A stretch of 64,000 nucleotides of DNA from Microlunatus flavus (GCF_900110855.1 NZ_FOFA01000008.1:192521-256520); one strand, 5' to 3'; shown: positions 44,671 through 53,862, numbered from the stretch's first letter. The notes: a model not told the origin generated them from the sequence alone. Made by a program: numbers and translations.

Positions 44671-45153
44671 TCACCCGTCGCCGGACCTCGCCGCCGCGCG
44701 CCGCTCCCGGCGAGACCGGGCGCGGGCGTGCGCGGAGACGAGCAGCGCCCGCAGCGCCGCGGTGCTCGCCGGACCGGGCTCGACCACGCACAGCCAGCCC
44801 TGGGCCGCGTACGTCGGGTGCGGCATCACGACGTCCCGCGCCGTGGGCGGCACGTCCTCCGCCGCCGCCGACCAGCGCGCGAGCTCCTCGGCGGCGGCCC
44901 CGACGTTCACCCGGAACGCGCCCTCGCCGTCGAGGCCCGAGGCCGGCTCTCCCGGGTAGTCCTTGGTGACCACGGTGGCGAAGGGCTGCCCGGGCGGCAG
45001 CACACCGTCGGGCGCCTCGTAGAAGAACAGGTCGCCCCACGCGAGCTCGGGCGTCCCGTCGCCCGGCCCGGGCGCGAGGGTCAGCACCCCGCCGAGCCCC
45101 TCGACGAACGCACGGACCTCCTCGACGCTCGACAGCGCGTCGCCGGTGCTCAC
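44671..45153 (-). CDS. DUF6194-like hypothetical protein
   Basis: 160 residues from GTG 45153, which overlaps the stop of the alkA-like gene (GTGA). The sequence contains AWGDLFFYEAPDGVLPPGQP, FATVVTKDYPGEPASGLDGE, AFRVNVGAA and VVMPHPTYAAQGWLCVVEPG, the layout of the actinobacterial DUF6194 family (similar to MmcQ/YjbR-like folds). No catalytic residues are obvious. Coupling to the DNA glycosylase gene suggests shared expression, not necessarily shared function. Confidence 0.78.
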   Translation of the reverse strand: MSTGDALSSVEEVRAFVEGLGGVLTLAPGPGDGTPELAWGDLFFYEAPDGVLPPGQPFATVVTKDYPGEPASGLDGEGAFRVNVGAAAEELARWSAAAEDVPPTARDVVMPHPTYAAQGWLCVVEPGPASTAALRALLVSAHARARSRRERRAAARSGDG

Positions 45154-46058
45154 CGGGCCACCCGGCCCGCCAGGGCGCGGAGCATCACCGGCACCCACGT
45201 CCGGTACGGCCGCCAGGCCTCGCCCAGCGCCAGCAGCTCCGCCGGGGTCGGCGGGTGGTCGAAGCCGTACAGCTCCTCCACGGCGTCGCGCACGTGCGAC
45301 TCCCCCGCCGGCATGACGTCGGCGTGCCCGCAGGCGCGCAGGACGACGAGCGAGGCGTAGAAGGGGCCGATCCCCGGCAGCCGCTGCAGGCGCTGCTCCG
45401 CCTCCTCCGGCGGCAGCGCCCGCAGCGCGTCGACGTCGAGCTCGCCACGCTGAGCGGCCTCCGCGATCGCGTGCAGCCGCGGGAGCCGGTCGGCGGGCAG
45501 CCCGGGCACCGACTCCAGCCGGAGCAGGGCGCTCGGGGTGGGGAGCGCCTCCGCCTCCACGCCGGCGAGCGCGACGACCGCCCCGTCCGCCTGCGACAGC
45601 CGGCGGCGCAGCGTGATGGCCTGGGCGCGGGCCCGGCGGGCGCTGAGGACCGACCACACGGCCGCCTCGTAGGGCGAGTAGAACAGCGCGGGCCGGAAGC
45701 CCGGGGCCACCGCGTGCACCGGTGCCAGCACCGGGTCGGCCGCGCAGAGGGCGTGGAAGGCCGCGCCGTCGTGGTCGGCCGAGACGACCCGGGCGACCTG
45801 CCGGGCGGCGGCGTCGACCTCCGCGTCGCTGAGCGACGGTCCGGCCGCAGGGCGTACGAGGAGGTCCAGCCGGTCCCCCTCCTGGCGGACCTCGACCCCC
45901 ACCTGCCGCTCGAGGTCGGTGTCGAGGCAGAAGGCGAGCCGCATGACGCCGTCGTACGACCGCTCGTCGCGGTGGCCGAACCCCATCGTCGCGACCTCGC
46001 CCAGGTCGTACGGCCCCGTGACCGGCAGGGACCTCGTGCTCGCGGTGGACGTGCCCAT
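45150..46058 (-). CDS. AlkA-like DNA-3-methyladenine glycosylase II (HhH-GPD)
   Basis: 302 residues from ATG 46058 (an ATG at 46088 is possible). The N-terminal part (GPYDLGEVATMGFGHRDERS, MRLAFCLD) is the AlkA N-terminal domain. The HhH-GPD core includes FYSPYEAAVWSVLSARRARA, the hairpin LQRLPGIGPFYASLVVLRAC and the catalytic Asp in GHADVMPAGE. It removes alkylated purines as the first step of base-excision repair. It lacks an Ada methyltransferase domain and iron-sulfur cysteines. It is followed by the coupled DUF6194 gene and is divergent from the SanA-like gene. Confidence 0.88.
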   Translation of the reverse strand: MGTSTASTRSLPVTGPYDLGEVATMGFGHRDERSYDGVMRLAFCLDTDLERQVGVEVRQEGDRLDLLVRPAAGPSLSDAEVDAAARQVARVVSADHDGAAFHALCAADPVLAPVHAVAPGFRPALFYSPYEAAVWSVLSARRARAQAITLRRRLSQADGAVVALAGVEAEALPTPSALLRLESVPGLPADRLPRLHAIAEAAQRGELDVDALRALPPEEAEQRLQRLPGIGPFYASLVVLRACGHADVMPAGESHVRDAVEELYGFDHPPTPAELLALGEAWRPYRTWVPVMLRALAGRVAR

Positions 46059-46131
46059 GCCCCGGATCCTGCCCGCCGGGTCCGACACTTCTGGTGACGG
46101 CGCGGAGCGGCCCCGCCCCTACCCTGGGCCC

Positions 46132-46815
46132 ATGCCCACGGTCACGACGCAGGCACGCCGGCTCCGACGCGGCCTGGCCGCCGTGCTCGGCCTCGGCCTG
46201 CTGGCCGGGGCTGCGGTCGTCGGTGCGGTCGCCTGGGTGCGGGTGACCGCGGCCGGCCACACGCACGCCGACACCGACCTGGCGTCGGTGCCCGCCGCTC
46301 CGGTCGCGCTGGTGCTGGGTGCGCAGGTCTACCCCAGCGGGCGCCCGTCGCCCTTCCTGGCCGGTCGCCTCGACCTGGCCAAGAAGCTCTTCGACGAGGG
46401 TCTCGTGCGGGTCGTCCTCGTCTCCGGCGACAACATGGCCCGCGAGTACAACGAGCCCGACGCCATGCGGTCCTACCTCCTGGACCGCGGGATGCCCGCG
46501 GACAAGGTGGTGGCCGACTACGCCGGCTTCGACACGTACGACTCCTGCGCACGCGCCCAGCGCATCTTCGGCGTCGACGAGCTGCTCGTCGTGACGCAGG
46601 GCTACCACCTGCCGCGGGCGGTCGCGACCTGCCGGGCTCTCGGGCTCGACGCCCACGGCGTCGGGGACTTCAGCGTCAGCGGTTCCGAGGCCTGGCGTCG
46701 GGGCGCCCTCCGCGACCAGCTGGCGACGGTGAAGACCGTCTGGGACGTCGTCTCCCGGCGCGATCCGGTGCTGGGCCAGCGCGAGACCTCCATCCAGCGC
46801 GCGCTGCAGGACTGA
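46132..46815 (+). CDS. SanA/YdcF/ElyC-like membrane-anchored protein (DUF218)
   Basis: 227 residues. One membrane helix at about 15-38 (LAAVLGLGLLAGAAVVGAVA) leaves the rest outside. The DUF218 domain shows VALVLGAQVYPSGRPSPFLA, LVRVVLVSGDNMAREYNEPD, YLLDRGMPADKVVADYAGFD, TYDSCARAQRIFGVDELLVV and QGYHLPRAVATCRALGLD, all conserved in SanA/YdcF. These proteins affect envelope permeability and vancomycin tolerance in other bacteria; the reaction is unknown. Not in an evident operon. Confidence 0.92.
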   Translation: MPTVTTQARRLRRGLAAVLGLGLLAGAAVVGAVAWVRVTAAGHTHADTDLASVPAAPVALVLGAQVYPSGRPSPFLAGRLDLAKKLFDEGLVRVVLVSGDNMAREYNEPDAMRSYLLDRGMPADKVVADYAGFDTYDSCARAQRIFGVDELLVVTQGYHLPRAVATCRALGLDAHGVGDFSVSGSEAWRRGALRDQLATVKTVWDVVSRRDPVLGQRETSIQRALQD

Positions 46816-46849
46816 GTCCGGCGGTTCGCGCCGCCCCTGCCGGCAGGCC

Positions 46850-46877
46850 GAGCACCTGTCACAGGTTGAGCGTGCTC
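46850..46877. terminator. Nested inverted repeat after the SanA-like gene
   Basis: GAGCAC (46850-46855) and GTGCTC (46872-46877) can close an outer stem, and ACCTGT (46854-46859) and ACAGGT (46861-46866) an inner one; the two overlap by two bases, so they are alternatives. It lies 35 bases after the SanA-like stop and could end that transcript. Confidence 0.4.
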
Positions 46878-46995
46878 TGCACGTCCTGCAGGCCGTGACG
46901 AGTACCAGGAACCCATGAGGTCATGGGTCTCTGCTCACCCCGCCGCCGCTCCCGGACGCCTGTCCTTTCCGCCTCTTGTCGTCCTTCCGCAGCGG

Positions 46996-47008
46996 TGTAA
47001 TCATGTAA
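46996..47008 (+). promoter_or_regulatory. Direct repeat TGTAA-TCA-TGTAA upstream of 47029
   Basis: Two exact TGTAA copies three bases apart, starting 33 bases upstream of the ATG. The A/T-rich block stands out in this G/C-rich DNA and contains TANNNT-like -10 candidates (TGTAATCAT). It may be the core promoter or a regulator site for the downstream gene. Confidence 0.4.
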
Positions 47009-47028
47009 GCACCGCAAAGGAGGACGAC

Positions 47029-47607
47029 ATGAACTGGCAGGAGTTCGCAGAGAAGGTGGCCGACGAGGGGTCCCGGCGTCGCGGCCGTGGCGCCCGGCCG
47101 GGCGGCTGGCAGAACGCCGACGTCCCGCCCGCCGACGACGCGCAGTCGTGGTTCGTGGGCCGGCTGCCCGACGGGTGGTTCACCGAGGTCGAGGTGACCG
47201 TCGACCGCGAGGAGATCACCGTCGTCGGCACGCTCGCCGACGAGACCACCGACGAGGCCGCGACGCAGGGGCGCATCAGCCGCTTCCGCGAGGAGACCCG
47301 CGACGCACGGATGCGGATCGCCGACGAGGCGCAGGCGCGCTACGGCCGCAAGGTCTCCTGGGGCGCGCGGCTCGGGGAGACGTCCGCACTGTTCACCAAC
47401 GTCTCGGTCCCGGTCATGACCCGGCTCCGGCAGCCCGAGCGCCGCGTCCTCGACACCCTCGTCGACGCCGGCGTGGCCCGCTCCCGGTCCGAGGCCCTCT
47501 CGTGGGCCGTGAAGCTGGTCGGCGAGCACACCGAGAGCTGGCTGGCCGACCTGCGCACCGCCATGGAAGAGGTCGACAAGCTCCGTTCCCAGGGCCCCGA
47601 CCTCTAG
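47029..47607 (+). CDS. Hypothetical protein with C-terminal ribbon-helix-helix-like segment
   Basis: ATG 47029 is fixed by a perfect AAAGGAGG (47016-47023). 192 residues. The N-terminal part is Arg/Gly-rich, then WFVGRLPDGWFTEVEVTVDR, EEITVVGTLADETTDEAATQ. The C-terminal segment (TLVDAGVARSRSEALSWAVK) has the DAGVARSRSEAL pattern of ribbon-helix-helix proteins, followed by LVGEHTESWLADLRTAMEEV. I do not recognise the whole family. The strong ribosome site and the upstream TGTAA repeat suggest high, regulated expression. Confidence 0.75.
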   Translation: MNWQEFAEKVADEGSRRRGRGARPGGWQNADVPPADDAQSWFVGRLPDGWFTEVEVTVDREEITVVGTLADETTDEAATQGRISRFREETRDARMRIADEAQARYGRKVSWGARLGETSALFTNVSVPVMTRLRQPERRVLDTLVDAGVARSRSEALSWAVKLVGEHTESWLADLRTAMEEVDKLRSQGPDL

Positions 47608-47630
47608 GCCCGCCGGACCCCGCAGCCCGA

Positions 47631-47715
47631 CTCCTGCCGCGTCTGCTCGATATTGGTGAGTCTGCGCGAGATGCGACGCGCGCAGACTTCCCGAGATCGA
47701 GCAGACGCGCAGGAG
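47631..47715. promoter_or_regulatory. 85-base two-tier hairpin whose 3' arm holds the next gene's ribosome site
   Basis: The outer stem pairs 47631-47651 with 47696-47715: 20 base pairs with one bulged C. The inner stem pairs AGTCTGCGCG (47659-47668) with CGCGCAGACT (47679-47688). The last five bases of the outer stem are AGGAG, eight bases before the ATG of the PhzF-like gene, so the folded RNA would hide its ribosome site. It also lies 24 bases after the upstream stop, so a terminator role is equally possible. Confidence 0.75.
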
Positions 47716-47723
47716 CGGCCGGC

Positions 47724-48560
47724 ATGACCAGACCCTTCACCCAGGTGGACGTGTTCGCGTCGGAGCTGGGGTACGGCAACCCGGTGGCCGTCGTGCACGA
47801 CGCCGAGGGCCTCGACGACGAGGCGCTCCAGCGGTTCGCCGCCTGGACGAACCTCTCCGAGACGACGTTCCTGCTCCCGCCGACCACGCCCGGCGCGGAC
47901 TACCGCGTACGGATCTTCACCACAGCCCGCGAGCTGCCGTTCGCCGGGCACCCGACCCTCGGCTCGGCCCGTGCCTGGCTCCAGGCGGGCGGCGCGCCGG
48001 CCGACCCCGACGTCGTGGTGCAGGAGTGCGGCGCCGGGCTCGTGCGGGTCCGCCGCGACGGCGAGCGCCTGGCCTTCGCCGCACCGCCGCTGCTGCGGGG
48101 CGGCCCCGTCGACCCCGAGGACCTGGCCGAGATCACCGTTGCGCTACGGGTGCCGCCGGACGCCGTCGTCGATGCGCAGTGGGGCGACAACGGCCCGGGC
48201 TGGGTGATGGTCCTGCTCGACAGCGCCGAGCGGGTCCTTGCCCTGGAACCCGACGGCCGGGCCATGGCCCGCTTCCCCGACATCGGCGTGGCCGGGCCCC
48301 ACCCGGCGGGCGGCGAGGTCGCGTACGAGGTCCGGGCCTTCTGGGGAGCGGCCCCGAGCGAGGACCCGGTGACCGGCAGCCTCAACGCCGCGCTCGGCGG
48401 GTGGCTGATCGGCTCCGGCCGCGCGCCGCGCGCGTACGTCGCCGCCCAAGGGACGGCGCTCGGACGTCGCGGCCGGGTGCACGTCGAGTCCGACGGCCGC
48501 GACGTCTGGGTGGGCGGGGGCACGGTCGTGGGCGTCACCGGAACCGTGGCGCTGGGCTGA
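47724..48560 (+). CDS. PhzF-family isomerase-like protein
   Basis: 278 residues from ATG 47724. PhzF fold blocks are visible: FTQVDVFASELGYGNPVAVV, NLSETTFLLPPTTPGADYRV (with the conserved Glu after NLS), RIFTTARELPFAGHPTLGSA (the GHPT motif), then AFWGAAPSEDPVTGSLNAAL (EDPVTGS motif) in the second half. The enzyme family isomerises trans-2,3-dihydro-3-hydroxyanthranilate in phenazine synthesis, but most members act in unknown pathways; there is no phenazine cluster here. Translation is probably influenced by the hairpin that covers its ribosome site. Confidence 0.92.
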   Translation: MTRPFTQVDVFASELGYGNPVAVVHDAEGLDDEALQRFAAWTNLSETTFLLPPTTPGADYRVRIFTTARELPFAGHPTLGSARAWLQAGGAPADPDVVVQECGAGLVRVRRDGERLAFAAPPLLRGGPVDPEDLAEITVALRVPPDAVVDAQWGDNGPGWVMVLLDSAERVLALEPDGRAMARFPDIGVAGPHPAGGEVAYEVRAFWGAAPSEDPVTGSLNAALGGWLIGSGRAPRAYVAAQGTALGRRGRVHVESDGRDVWVGGGTVVGVTGTVALG

Positions 48561-48580
48561 GGAGGGCCGACCCCTCCGCG

Positions 48581-48600
48581 GCCCTTCGACAGGCTCAGGG
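48581..48600. repeat. Dispersed-repeat-like element CCCTTCGACAGGCTCAGGG
   Basis: A 19-base dyad (CCCT...AGGG) with a TTCGACAGGCTCA centre, between two convergent genes. Very similar short elements are scattered in many actinobacterial genomes. Only one copy was noticed in this window, so repeat status rests on outside knowledge. It may act as a bidirectional terminator. Confidence 0.45.
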
Positions 48601-49077
48601 AGCGTTCCGGAACCGTCGGTGCAGCCCGTGGACCTCGTCGGCCAGCTCCTCGTCGGGGCCGTCGGTCGGGATGGCCGGCGCGACGTCGGTGATCGAGAGG
48701 GCCGCGACCGGCGAGCGGCCGCCGCCGAGCTCGGCGACCCACGCCGCCGTCTGCGCGCCGGAGGACGCGTAGACGATCCGCCCGAGCCCGACCCAGGCGT
48801 GCGCGGCGGAGCACATCGGGCAGTGCTCGCCGGAGGTGTAGACCGTCGAGGCCGCCCGCGTCGTCGCGTCCAGGTGGTCACCCGCCCACTGCGCGAGCGT
48901 CAGCTCCGGGTGCATCGTCGCGTTGCGGCTCACGGCCTCGTTCCGGGCGGTCTGCAGCACGGAACCGTCGGGCCCCACGAGCACCGAGCCGAACGGCTCG
49001 TCGCCCGCGTCGACCGCCTCACGCGCCAGCGCGACCGCGTGCCGCAGGTGCACGCGGTCGTGCTCGTCGACCGCCAT
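48595..49077 (-). CDS. Nucleoside deaminase (cytidine/guanine deaminase family)
   Basis: 160 residues. Starts VHLRHAVALAREAVDAGDEP then FGSVLVGPDGSVLQTARNEA; the zinc/catalytic motifs are HPELTLAQWA (His and Glu) and EHCPMCSAAHAWVGLGRIVY (two Cys). This is the (d)CMP/guanine/tRNA-adenosine deaminase fold; the HPEL and CPMCSAAH forms are closest to bacterial guanine/nucleoside deaminases rather than TadA. It is convergent with the PhzF-like gene and follows pgi on the same strand, nine bases away. Confidence 0.9.
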   Translation of the reverse strand: MAVDEHDRVHLRHAVALAREAVDAGDEPFGSVLVGPDGSVLQTARNEAVSRNATMHPELTLAQWAGDHLDATTRAASTVYTSGEHCPMCSAAHAWVGLGRIVYASSGAQTAAWVAELGGGRSPVAALSITDVAPAIPTDGPDEELADEVHGLHRRFRNAP

Positions 49078-49086
49078 CGCCGGACG

Positions 49087-50766
49087 CTAGGCCTGGGCCC
49101 GGTGCGCCCGGTAGTAGCGGATCAATGCCTGCGTCGAGGGGTCCTGCTTCGCGAGCGCGTCCTCGTCGCCCCCGACCGCGGGCGTCACCTGCTGGGCCAG
49201 CTGCTTGCCCAGCTCGACGCCCCACTGGTCGAAGCTGTCGATGCCCCAGACCACGCCCTGGGTGAAGGTGATGTGCTCGTACAGCGCGATGAGCTGCCCG
49301 ACCACCGCAGGCGTCAGCGCCGGCGCCATGATCGAGGTCGTCGGCCGGTTGCCCGAGAAGACGCGGGCCGGGACGATCTCCTCGGCCGTGCCCTCCTCGC
49401 GGACCTCGTCGGCGGTCTTGCCGAACGCGAGCGCCCGGGTCTGCGCGAAGAAGTTCGCCAGGAACAGCTCGTGGACGTCGTGCTCGCCGTCCTTGAGCGG
49501 GTGCGCGGGCGTGGCGACCGCGAGGAAGTCGCAGGGGATGACCCGCGTGCCCTGGTGGATCAGCTGGTAGAACGCGTGCTGGCCGTTGGTGCCGGGCTCG
49601 CCCCAGAAGACCTCGCCGGTGTCCGTGGTCACCGGGCTGCCGTCCCAGCGCACGCTCTTGCCGTTGGACTCCATGGTCAGCTGCTGCAGGTACGCGGCGA
49701 AGCGGTGCAGGTACTGCGCGTACGGGAGCACCGCGTGGCTCTGGGCGTCGAAGAAGCCGTCGTACCAGACGTTCAGCAGGCCCATCAGCATCGGCACGTT
49801 CTTCGCCGGCGGGGTGTCGCGGAAGTGCACGTCGACGGCGTGGAAGCCCGCGAGGAAGTCGGCGAAGTTCTCCGGACCGATGGCCACGCACACGCTGGTG
49901 CCGATGGCGGAGTCGACCGAGTAGCGCCCGCCGACCCAGTCCCAGAAGCCGAAGGCGTTCTGGGGGTCGATGCCGAACGCCTCGACCTTGTCGAGGGCGG
50001 TCGACACCGCGACGAAGTGCTTGGACACGGCGTCGCGGGCGGCGTCGTCGCCCTCGCCGACCGCACCCGAGGCCCGCAGGCCGTCGAGGAGCCAGGCGCG
50101 GGCGAGCCGTGCGTTCGTCAGCGTCTCCAGCGTCGTGAAGGTCTTGCTGGCGACGATGAACAGCGTCGTCTCGGGGTCGAGGTCGGCGGTGTTGACGTAG
50201 ACGTCGGTCGGGTCGATGTTCGACACGAAGCGGCAGGTGAGGCCGGCCTGCACGTACGGCTTCAGGGCCTCGTAGACCATCACCGGGCCGAGGTCGGAGC
50301 CGCCGATGCCGATGTTGACGACCGTCTCGATGCGCTTGCCGGTGACGCCGACCCACTCCCCGCTGCGCACCTTGGTGGCGAACGCGTAGATCTTGGCGAG
50401 GACCTCGTGGACGTCCTTGACGACGTCGGTCCCGTCGACGACGAGCGTCTCGTCCTTGGGCATCCGCAGCGCGACGTGCAGGACGGAGCGGTTCTCGGTG
50501 ACGTTGATCCGCTCGCCCGCGAACATCTGGTCGCGCCGCTGCGGCACGCCGACCTGCTCGGCCAGGTCGACCATGGCGCCGAGGACGTCGTCGTCGACGA
50601 GGTTCTTCGACAGGTCCACGTGGAGGTCGCCGACCTCCAGGCTGAAGCGCTCGGCCCGCTCCGGGTCCTTCGCGAACGCCTCGCGCAGGTCGGGCACCGA
50701 GGAGCCCCGCAGCTCCTTCAGCCGGCCCCAGGCCGCGGTGGTGGTCGCATCGACCGGATCGCTCAT
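49087..50766 (-). CDS. pgi: Glucose-6-phosphate isomerase
   Basis: ATG 50766 gives 559 residues, right for the family; the frame is open further upstream but without similarity. Interconverts glucose-6-phosphate and fructose-6-phosphate in the cytoplasm. Signature blocks: [78 protein letters not shown] (the substrate and catalytic Glu/His region) and [20 protein letters not shown] at the C-terminal PGI signature. With ppgK and the debranching enzyme it completes the entry of glucan carbon into glycolysis. Confidence 0.96.
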   Translation of the reverse strand: MSDPVDATTTAAWGRLKELRGSSVPDLREAFAKDPERAERFSLEVGDLHVDLSKNLVDDDVLGAMVDLAEQVGVPQRRDQMFAGERINVTENRSVLHVALRMPKDETLVVDGTDVVKDVHEVLAKIYAFATKVRSGEWVGVTGKRIETVVNIGIGGSDLGPVMVYEALKPYVQAGLTCRFVSNIDPTDVYVNTADLDPETTLFIVASKTFTTLETLTNARLARAWLLDGLRASGAVGEGDDAARDAVSKHFVAVSTALDKVEAFGIDPQNAFGFWDWVGGRYSVDSAIGTSVCVAIGPENFADFLAGFHAVDVHFRDTPPAKNVPMLMGLLNVWYDGFFDAQSHAVLPYAQYLHRFAAYLQQLTMESNGKSVRWDGSPVTTDTGEVFWGEPGTNGQHAFYQLIHQGTRVIPCDFLAVATPAHPLKDGEHDVHELFLANFFAQTRALAFGKTADEVREEGTAEEIVPARVFSGNRPTTSIMAPALTPAVVGQLIALYEHITFTQGVVWGIDSFDQWGVELGKQLAQQVTPAVGGDEDALAKQDPSTQALIRYYRAHRAQA

Positions 50767-51002
50767 GTCCTCGTCTCCTCGCTCGCAGGCCTCGGCAGCG
50801 GCCTCGCAGAAGCCTAGTGACGGGCCTGCCCGGGCGGCGGAGGGGTGCGGAGCGGGGTCCTGGGGCGGGCTCGCAGAACGGTGCCGCGGAGGGGCGGTGA
50901 GCAGTTCCGCCGAACCCCCGCCCGGCACAGCGCCCTCGCCTATGCTCGCCGCCACCGGGGGCCCACCAGGTCGCGCTGCGACTCGAGCCGAGGAGCGGCA
51001 CC

Positions 51003-52001
51003 GTGGTCTCCACCCTCCCCTCCCGCGCACCCCGCCGCCGCGGCCTGCCGCAGCTGGTCGTGGCCGGGCTGGTCGCGCTCGCGCTGGGCCTCGGGCTCCA
51101 GGCCGGCGCGCCCTCCGCACCGGCGTCCGCCGTGCCGAAGCCGCCACCCGCCGCCTCCGTCCCCGACGGGATCGAGGACCTCGCCGCGTACGTCCCCGCG
51201 AACTCGTGCACCGTGGCGACCCGCCCCGGCACCGCTGCGCTCGGCTCGCTGCTGGTGAGGACCTACCCGCGGACGTCGTTCGGCGGGGCCCGGGCCTGCG
51301 GCGCCAGCCCGAACAGCGAGCACCACGACGGCCGGGCGGTCGACTGGATGAACAGCGTGCGGGACACGACGCAGAAGAAGCAGGCGCAGGCCGTCGTCGA
51401 CTGGTTGCTCGCGCCCGACGAGCAGGGACGCCCGTACGCCAACGCGCGCCGCCTCGGCGTCATGTACGTGATCTGGGACAACCACATCTGGGGCGCCTAC
51501 CGGCCCTCCGAGGGCTGGCGGGAGTACGACGGCTGCGCGGCGAAGAGCAAGCAGAAGAAGTCGCTGGACGCCGCCTGCCACCGCAACCACATGCACCTCT
51601 CGCTCTCGTGGGCGGGCGCCATGGGGACCACGTCCTACTGGACCGGTCAGGTGGCCGCACCCGACTACGGCCGCTGCCGGCCCGCCGACATGAGCTGGGC
51701 GTACGGCTACAAGCAGCCGAACCCGAAGCCCTGCCCGCGCGTCGGCACGGTCAAGGCCCCGAAGGGCTCGTCCACGACGATGAAGACGCTCGTCACCTAC
51801 TCCGGCCGCTCGATCCGCAAGGGCGACCGCTTCGCGGCGGTCAAGGCCGTCCAGAAGACGATCGGGGCCAAGCAGAGCGGCACCTGGTCGTCGGCGTCGG
51901 TCAAGAAGCTCAAGACCTTCCAGACCTGGCACGACCTCGACGGCACCGGCAAGCTGAGCTACGCGACCTGGCGTGCGCTGATGGACGCGCAGAAGCCCTG
52001 A
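51003..52001 (+). CDS. Secreted peptidase-like protein with peptidoglycan-binding-like tail
   Basis: 332 residues from GTG 51003. A signal peptide ([20 protein letters not shown], cut near SAPASA) leads to a domain with conserved H/D/H positions: [17 protein letters not shown] and [14 protein letters not shown], the pattern of extensin-like/D-Ala-D-Ala carboxypeptidase-like (ARB-07466 type) domains. The C-terminal 90 residues ([40 protein letters not shown]) look like a PG_binding_1-type repeat. It probably acts on or binds the cell wall. It is a distant relative of the 56212-57189 protein. Confidence 0.85.
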   Translation: MVSTLPSRAPRRRGLPQLVVAGLVALALGLGLQAGAPSAPASAVPKPPPAASVPDGIEDLAAYVPANSCTVATRPGTAALGSLLVRTYPRTSFGGARACGASPNSEHHDGRAVDWMNSVRDTTQKKQAQAVVDWLLAPDEQGRPYANARRLGVMYVIWDNHIWGAYRPSEGWREYDGCAAKSKQKKSLDAACHRNHMHLSLSWAGAMGTTSYWTGQVAAPDYGRCRPADMSWAYGYKQPNPKPCPRVGTVKAPKGSSTTMKTLVTYSGRSIRKGDRFAAVKAVQKTIGAKQSGTWSSASVKKLKTFQTWHDLDGTGKLSYATWRALMDAQKP

Positions 52002-52116
52002 CCGGATCGTTCCCGCCGGTTCTCCTACCGACGATGGTCCGGACGAGCCTCCAGGGTCGTCTGCCGTGCGCCGAGGGTCAGAAAACCTGCGCGGGCCGAC
52101 GCCCTACGGTTTGTCC

Positions 52117-53637
52117 ATGATCGAGCCGCGGCTGGCGCGGGCCCGCCCCGAGGCGGAACGGCCGTACGCGCCCGGGGAGTCGGAGTTCCGGACCGACCTG
52201 GAGCGGATCCGCTTCGCCCAGTCCTTCTCGCGGCTCGCGGAGGTCACGCAGGTCGTCACCGCCGGCGCGACCAACGGCGTGGTGCACAACCGCCTCACCC
52301 ACACGATCAAGGTCACGGCCGTCGCGCGCGCCATCGCCGTCCGGCTGCTGCGCGGCGAGGACCGCGAGCTGCTGCGCGACCTGGGCGGGCTCGACCACGT
52401 GGTCGTCCAGGCCGCCGCGAACGCCCACGACCTCGGCCACCCGCCGTTCGGCCACCTCGGCGAGCGCGCGCTCGACCGGCTCGCGCGGGAGAACTTCGGC
52501 TTGGCCGACGGCTTCGAGGGCAACGCCCAGACGTTCCGGATCCTCACCGAGCTGGAGGTCCACGGGCCCGGCGACGAGGGCCTGAACCTCACCGCGGCCG
52601 TTCGCGCCGCCGTCCTCAAGTACCCGTGGGCGCGCAGCCACTGGCCCGTGCCGCACCCCACCGGCTGGGAGGTCCCGCCCCGTGGTGCCGGCCACGGGCG
52701 TGGCGGCACGGGCGCGGCCAAGTTCTCCACCTACTTCATCGACCTGCCCGAGATGCTCGACGCGCTCGCGGCGTTCCCGGACCTGCCGCCCGGGCGCCAG
52801 ACGCTCGAGTGCTCGGTCATGGACCTGGCCGACGACATCGCGTACTCGCTGCACGACGTGGAGGACTTCCACCGTTCCGGGGTGCTGCAGTTCTCACCGG
52901 TGTCGAGCGAGTTCCGCTCGTGGGAGAACGACCTGGCGGAGTTCAGCGGGCTGGACGACAAGCAGCTGGCGGAGAAGGGCCGCTCCCCCGGCGCCGGCCT
53001 CGAGCGGCTGCGTCGCCGCCTCCGCACGCGCGACGTGTGGATGTTCGACGAGGCGGTGTTCGCGGCGGCCGTCGCGACCGTCGGCGACGAGTTCGTCGAC
53101 GGGGTGCTGGCCGTGCCGTACGACGGGTCGATGCAGAGCGACCGGGCGATCTCGGGCTTCACCTCGCGCTGGATCGACCACCTCGTCACCTCGGTGACGC
53201 CCGACCCGGACCCGCCGGTGCGCTCGGGCTTCGTCCGGATGACCACCCGCGCCTGGCACGAGGTCCAGGTGCTGAAGTTCGTCAACTCCTACTTCATCCT
53301 CGAGCGGCCCGACCTCGCGATGCTGCAGCGCGGCCAGGAGAAGACGATCGAGCAGCTGGTGACCGGCTTCGACGACTGGCTCTCCGACCCGACGGACGCG
53401 TTCCGCGCGCCGCGGCGGCTCGTGGACCTCGTCAACGCCGCGGCGTACGGCTACGAGCGGCTCGTGCGCGACCACCCCGACCGCCTCGACGCACGGACCA
53501 CCGACGCCGACCTCGCGCGCATGGCCCGCGGGCGCGGCATCGCCGACTTCGTCAGCGGCCTCACCGACGCGCAGGCCGTCGCCTTCGCCGCCCGCCTCGC
53601 CGGCGGCAGCGGGGTGCTCTGGACCAGCGGGCTGTGA
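52117..53637 (+). CDS. dgt: Deoxyguanosinetriphosphate triphosphohydrolase-like protein
   Basis: ATG 52117 (TTG 52111 also possible) gives 506 residues. Cleaves dNTPs to deoxynucleoside and triphosphate. HD-domain metal ligands are visible: His in TNGVVHNRLTHTIKVTAVAR, His-Asp in NAHDLGHPPFGHLGERALDR, and Asp in LECSVMDLADDIAYSLHDVE. SFSRLAEVTQVVTAGATNGV is the N-terminal family block. It resembles the SAMHD1/Dgt type-2 subfamily rather than the E. coli Dgt type. It stands alone and ends before a palindrome cluster and a strong terminator. Confidence 0.93.
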   Translation: MIEPRLARARPEAERPYAPGESEFRTDLERIRFAQSFSRLAEVTQVVTAGATNGVVHNRLTHTIKVTAVARAIAVRLLRGEDRELLRDLGGLDHVVVQAAANAHDLGHPPFGHLGERALDRLARENFGLADGFEGNAQTFRILTELEVHGPGDEGLNLTAAVRAAVLKYPWARSHWPVPHPTGWEVPPRGAGHGRGGTGAAKFSTYFIDLPEMLDALAAFPDLPPGRQTLECSVMDLADDIAYSLHDVEDFHRSGVLQFSPVSSEFRSWENDLAEFSGLDDKQLAEKGRSPGAGLERLRRRLRTRDVWMFDEAVFAAAVATVGDEFVDGVLAVPYDGSMQSDRAISGFTSRWIDHLVTSVTPDPDPPVRSGFVRMTTRAWHEVQVLKFVNSYFILERPDLAMLQRGQEKTIEQLVTGFDDWLSDPTDAFRAPRRLVDLVNAAAYGYERLVRDHPDRLDARTTDADLARMARGRGIADFVSGLTDAQAVAFAARLAGGSGVLWTSGL

Positions 53638-53654
53638 GGGACCCCTTCCGCCGC

Positions 53655-53770
53655 TGACCACTGGTCACCCCTGGTCGTCGGGACGGCGTGTCGTACGTCC
53701 TGGCGACCAGTGGTCACTCACGTGGGACGGCGGGGGTGTGCTGCGTAACCCCTGGTGACCACTGGTCACC
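53655..53770. repeat. Three copies of a TGACCA(C/G)TGGTCA palindrome
   Basis: Copies at 53655-53667 and 53756-53768 (extendable to the 17-base GGTGACCACTGGTCACC at 53754-53770) and a variant CGACCAGTGGTCA at 53704-53716. Each is a near-perfect dyad. They lie between the dgt stop and the terminator at 53811, so not in an obvious promoter. Iteron-like binding sites or repeated RNA hairpins are both possible. Confidence 0.8.
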
Positions 53771-53810
53771 CCCAGGACGGCTGCGGAGCGCAGGACGGAA
53801 GACGCAGAAC

Positions 53811-53839
53811 GGGCTCCCCTCCGAGACGGAGGGGAGCCC
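53811..53839. terminator. Strong hairpin terminator between dgt and the 47-aa gene
   Basis: GGGCTCCCCTCC (53811-53822) and GGAGGGGAGCCC (53828-53839) form a perfect 12-bp stem with a 5-base loop. It sits between convergent genes and likely ends transcripts from both sides; no U-run follows, as is common in high-GC actinobacteria. Confidence 0.8.
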
Positions 53840-53862
53840 GTGGTGCTCAGGCCTGGCGGGGT

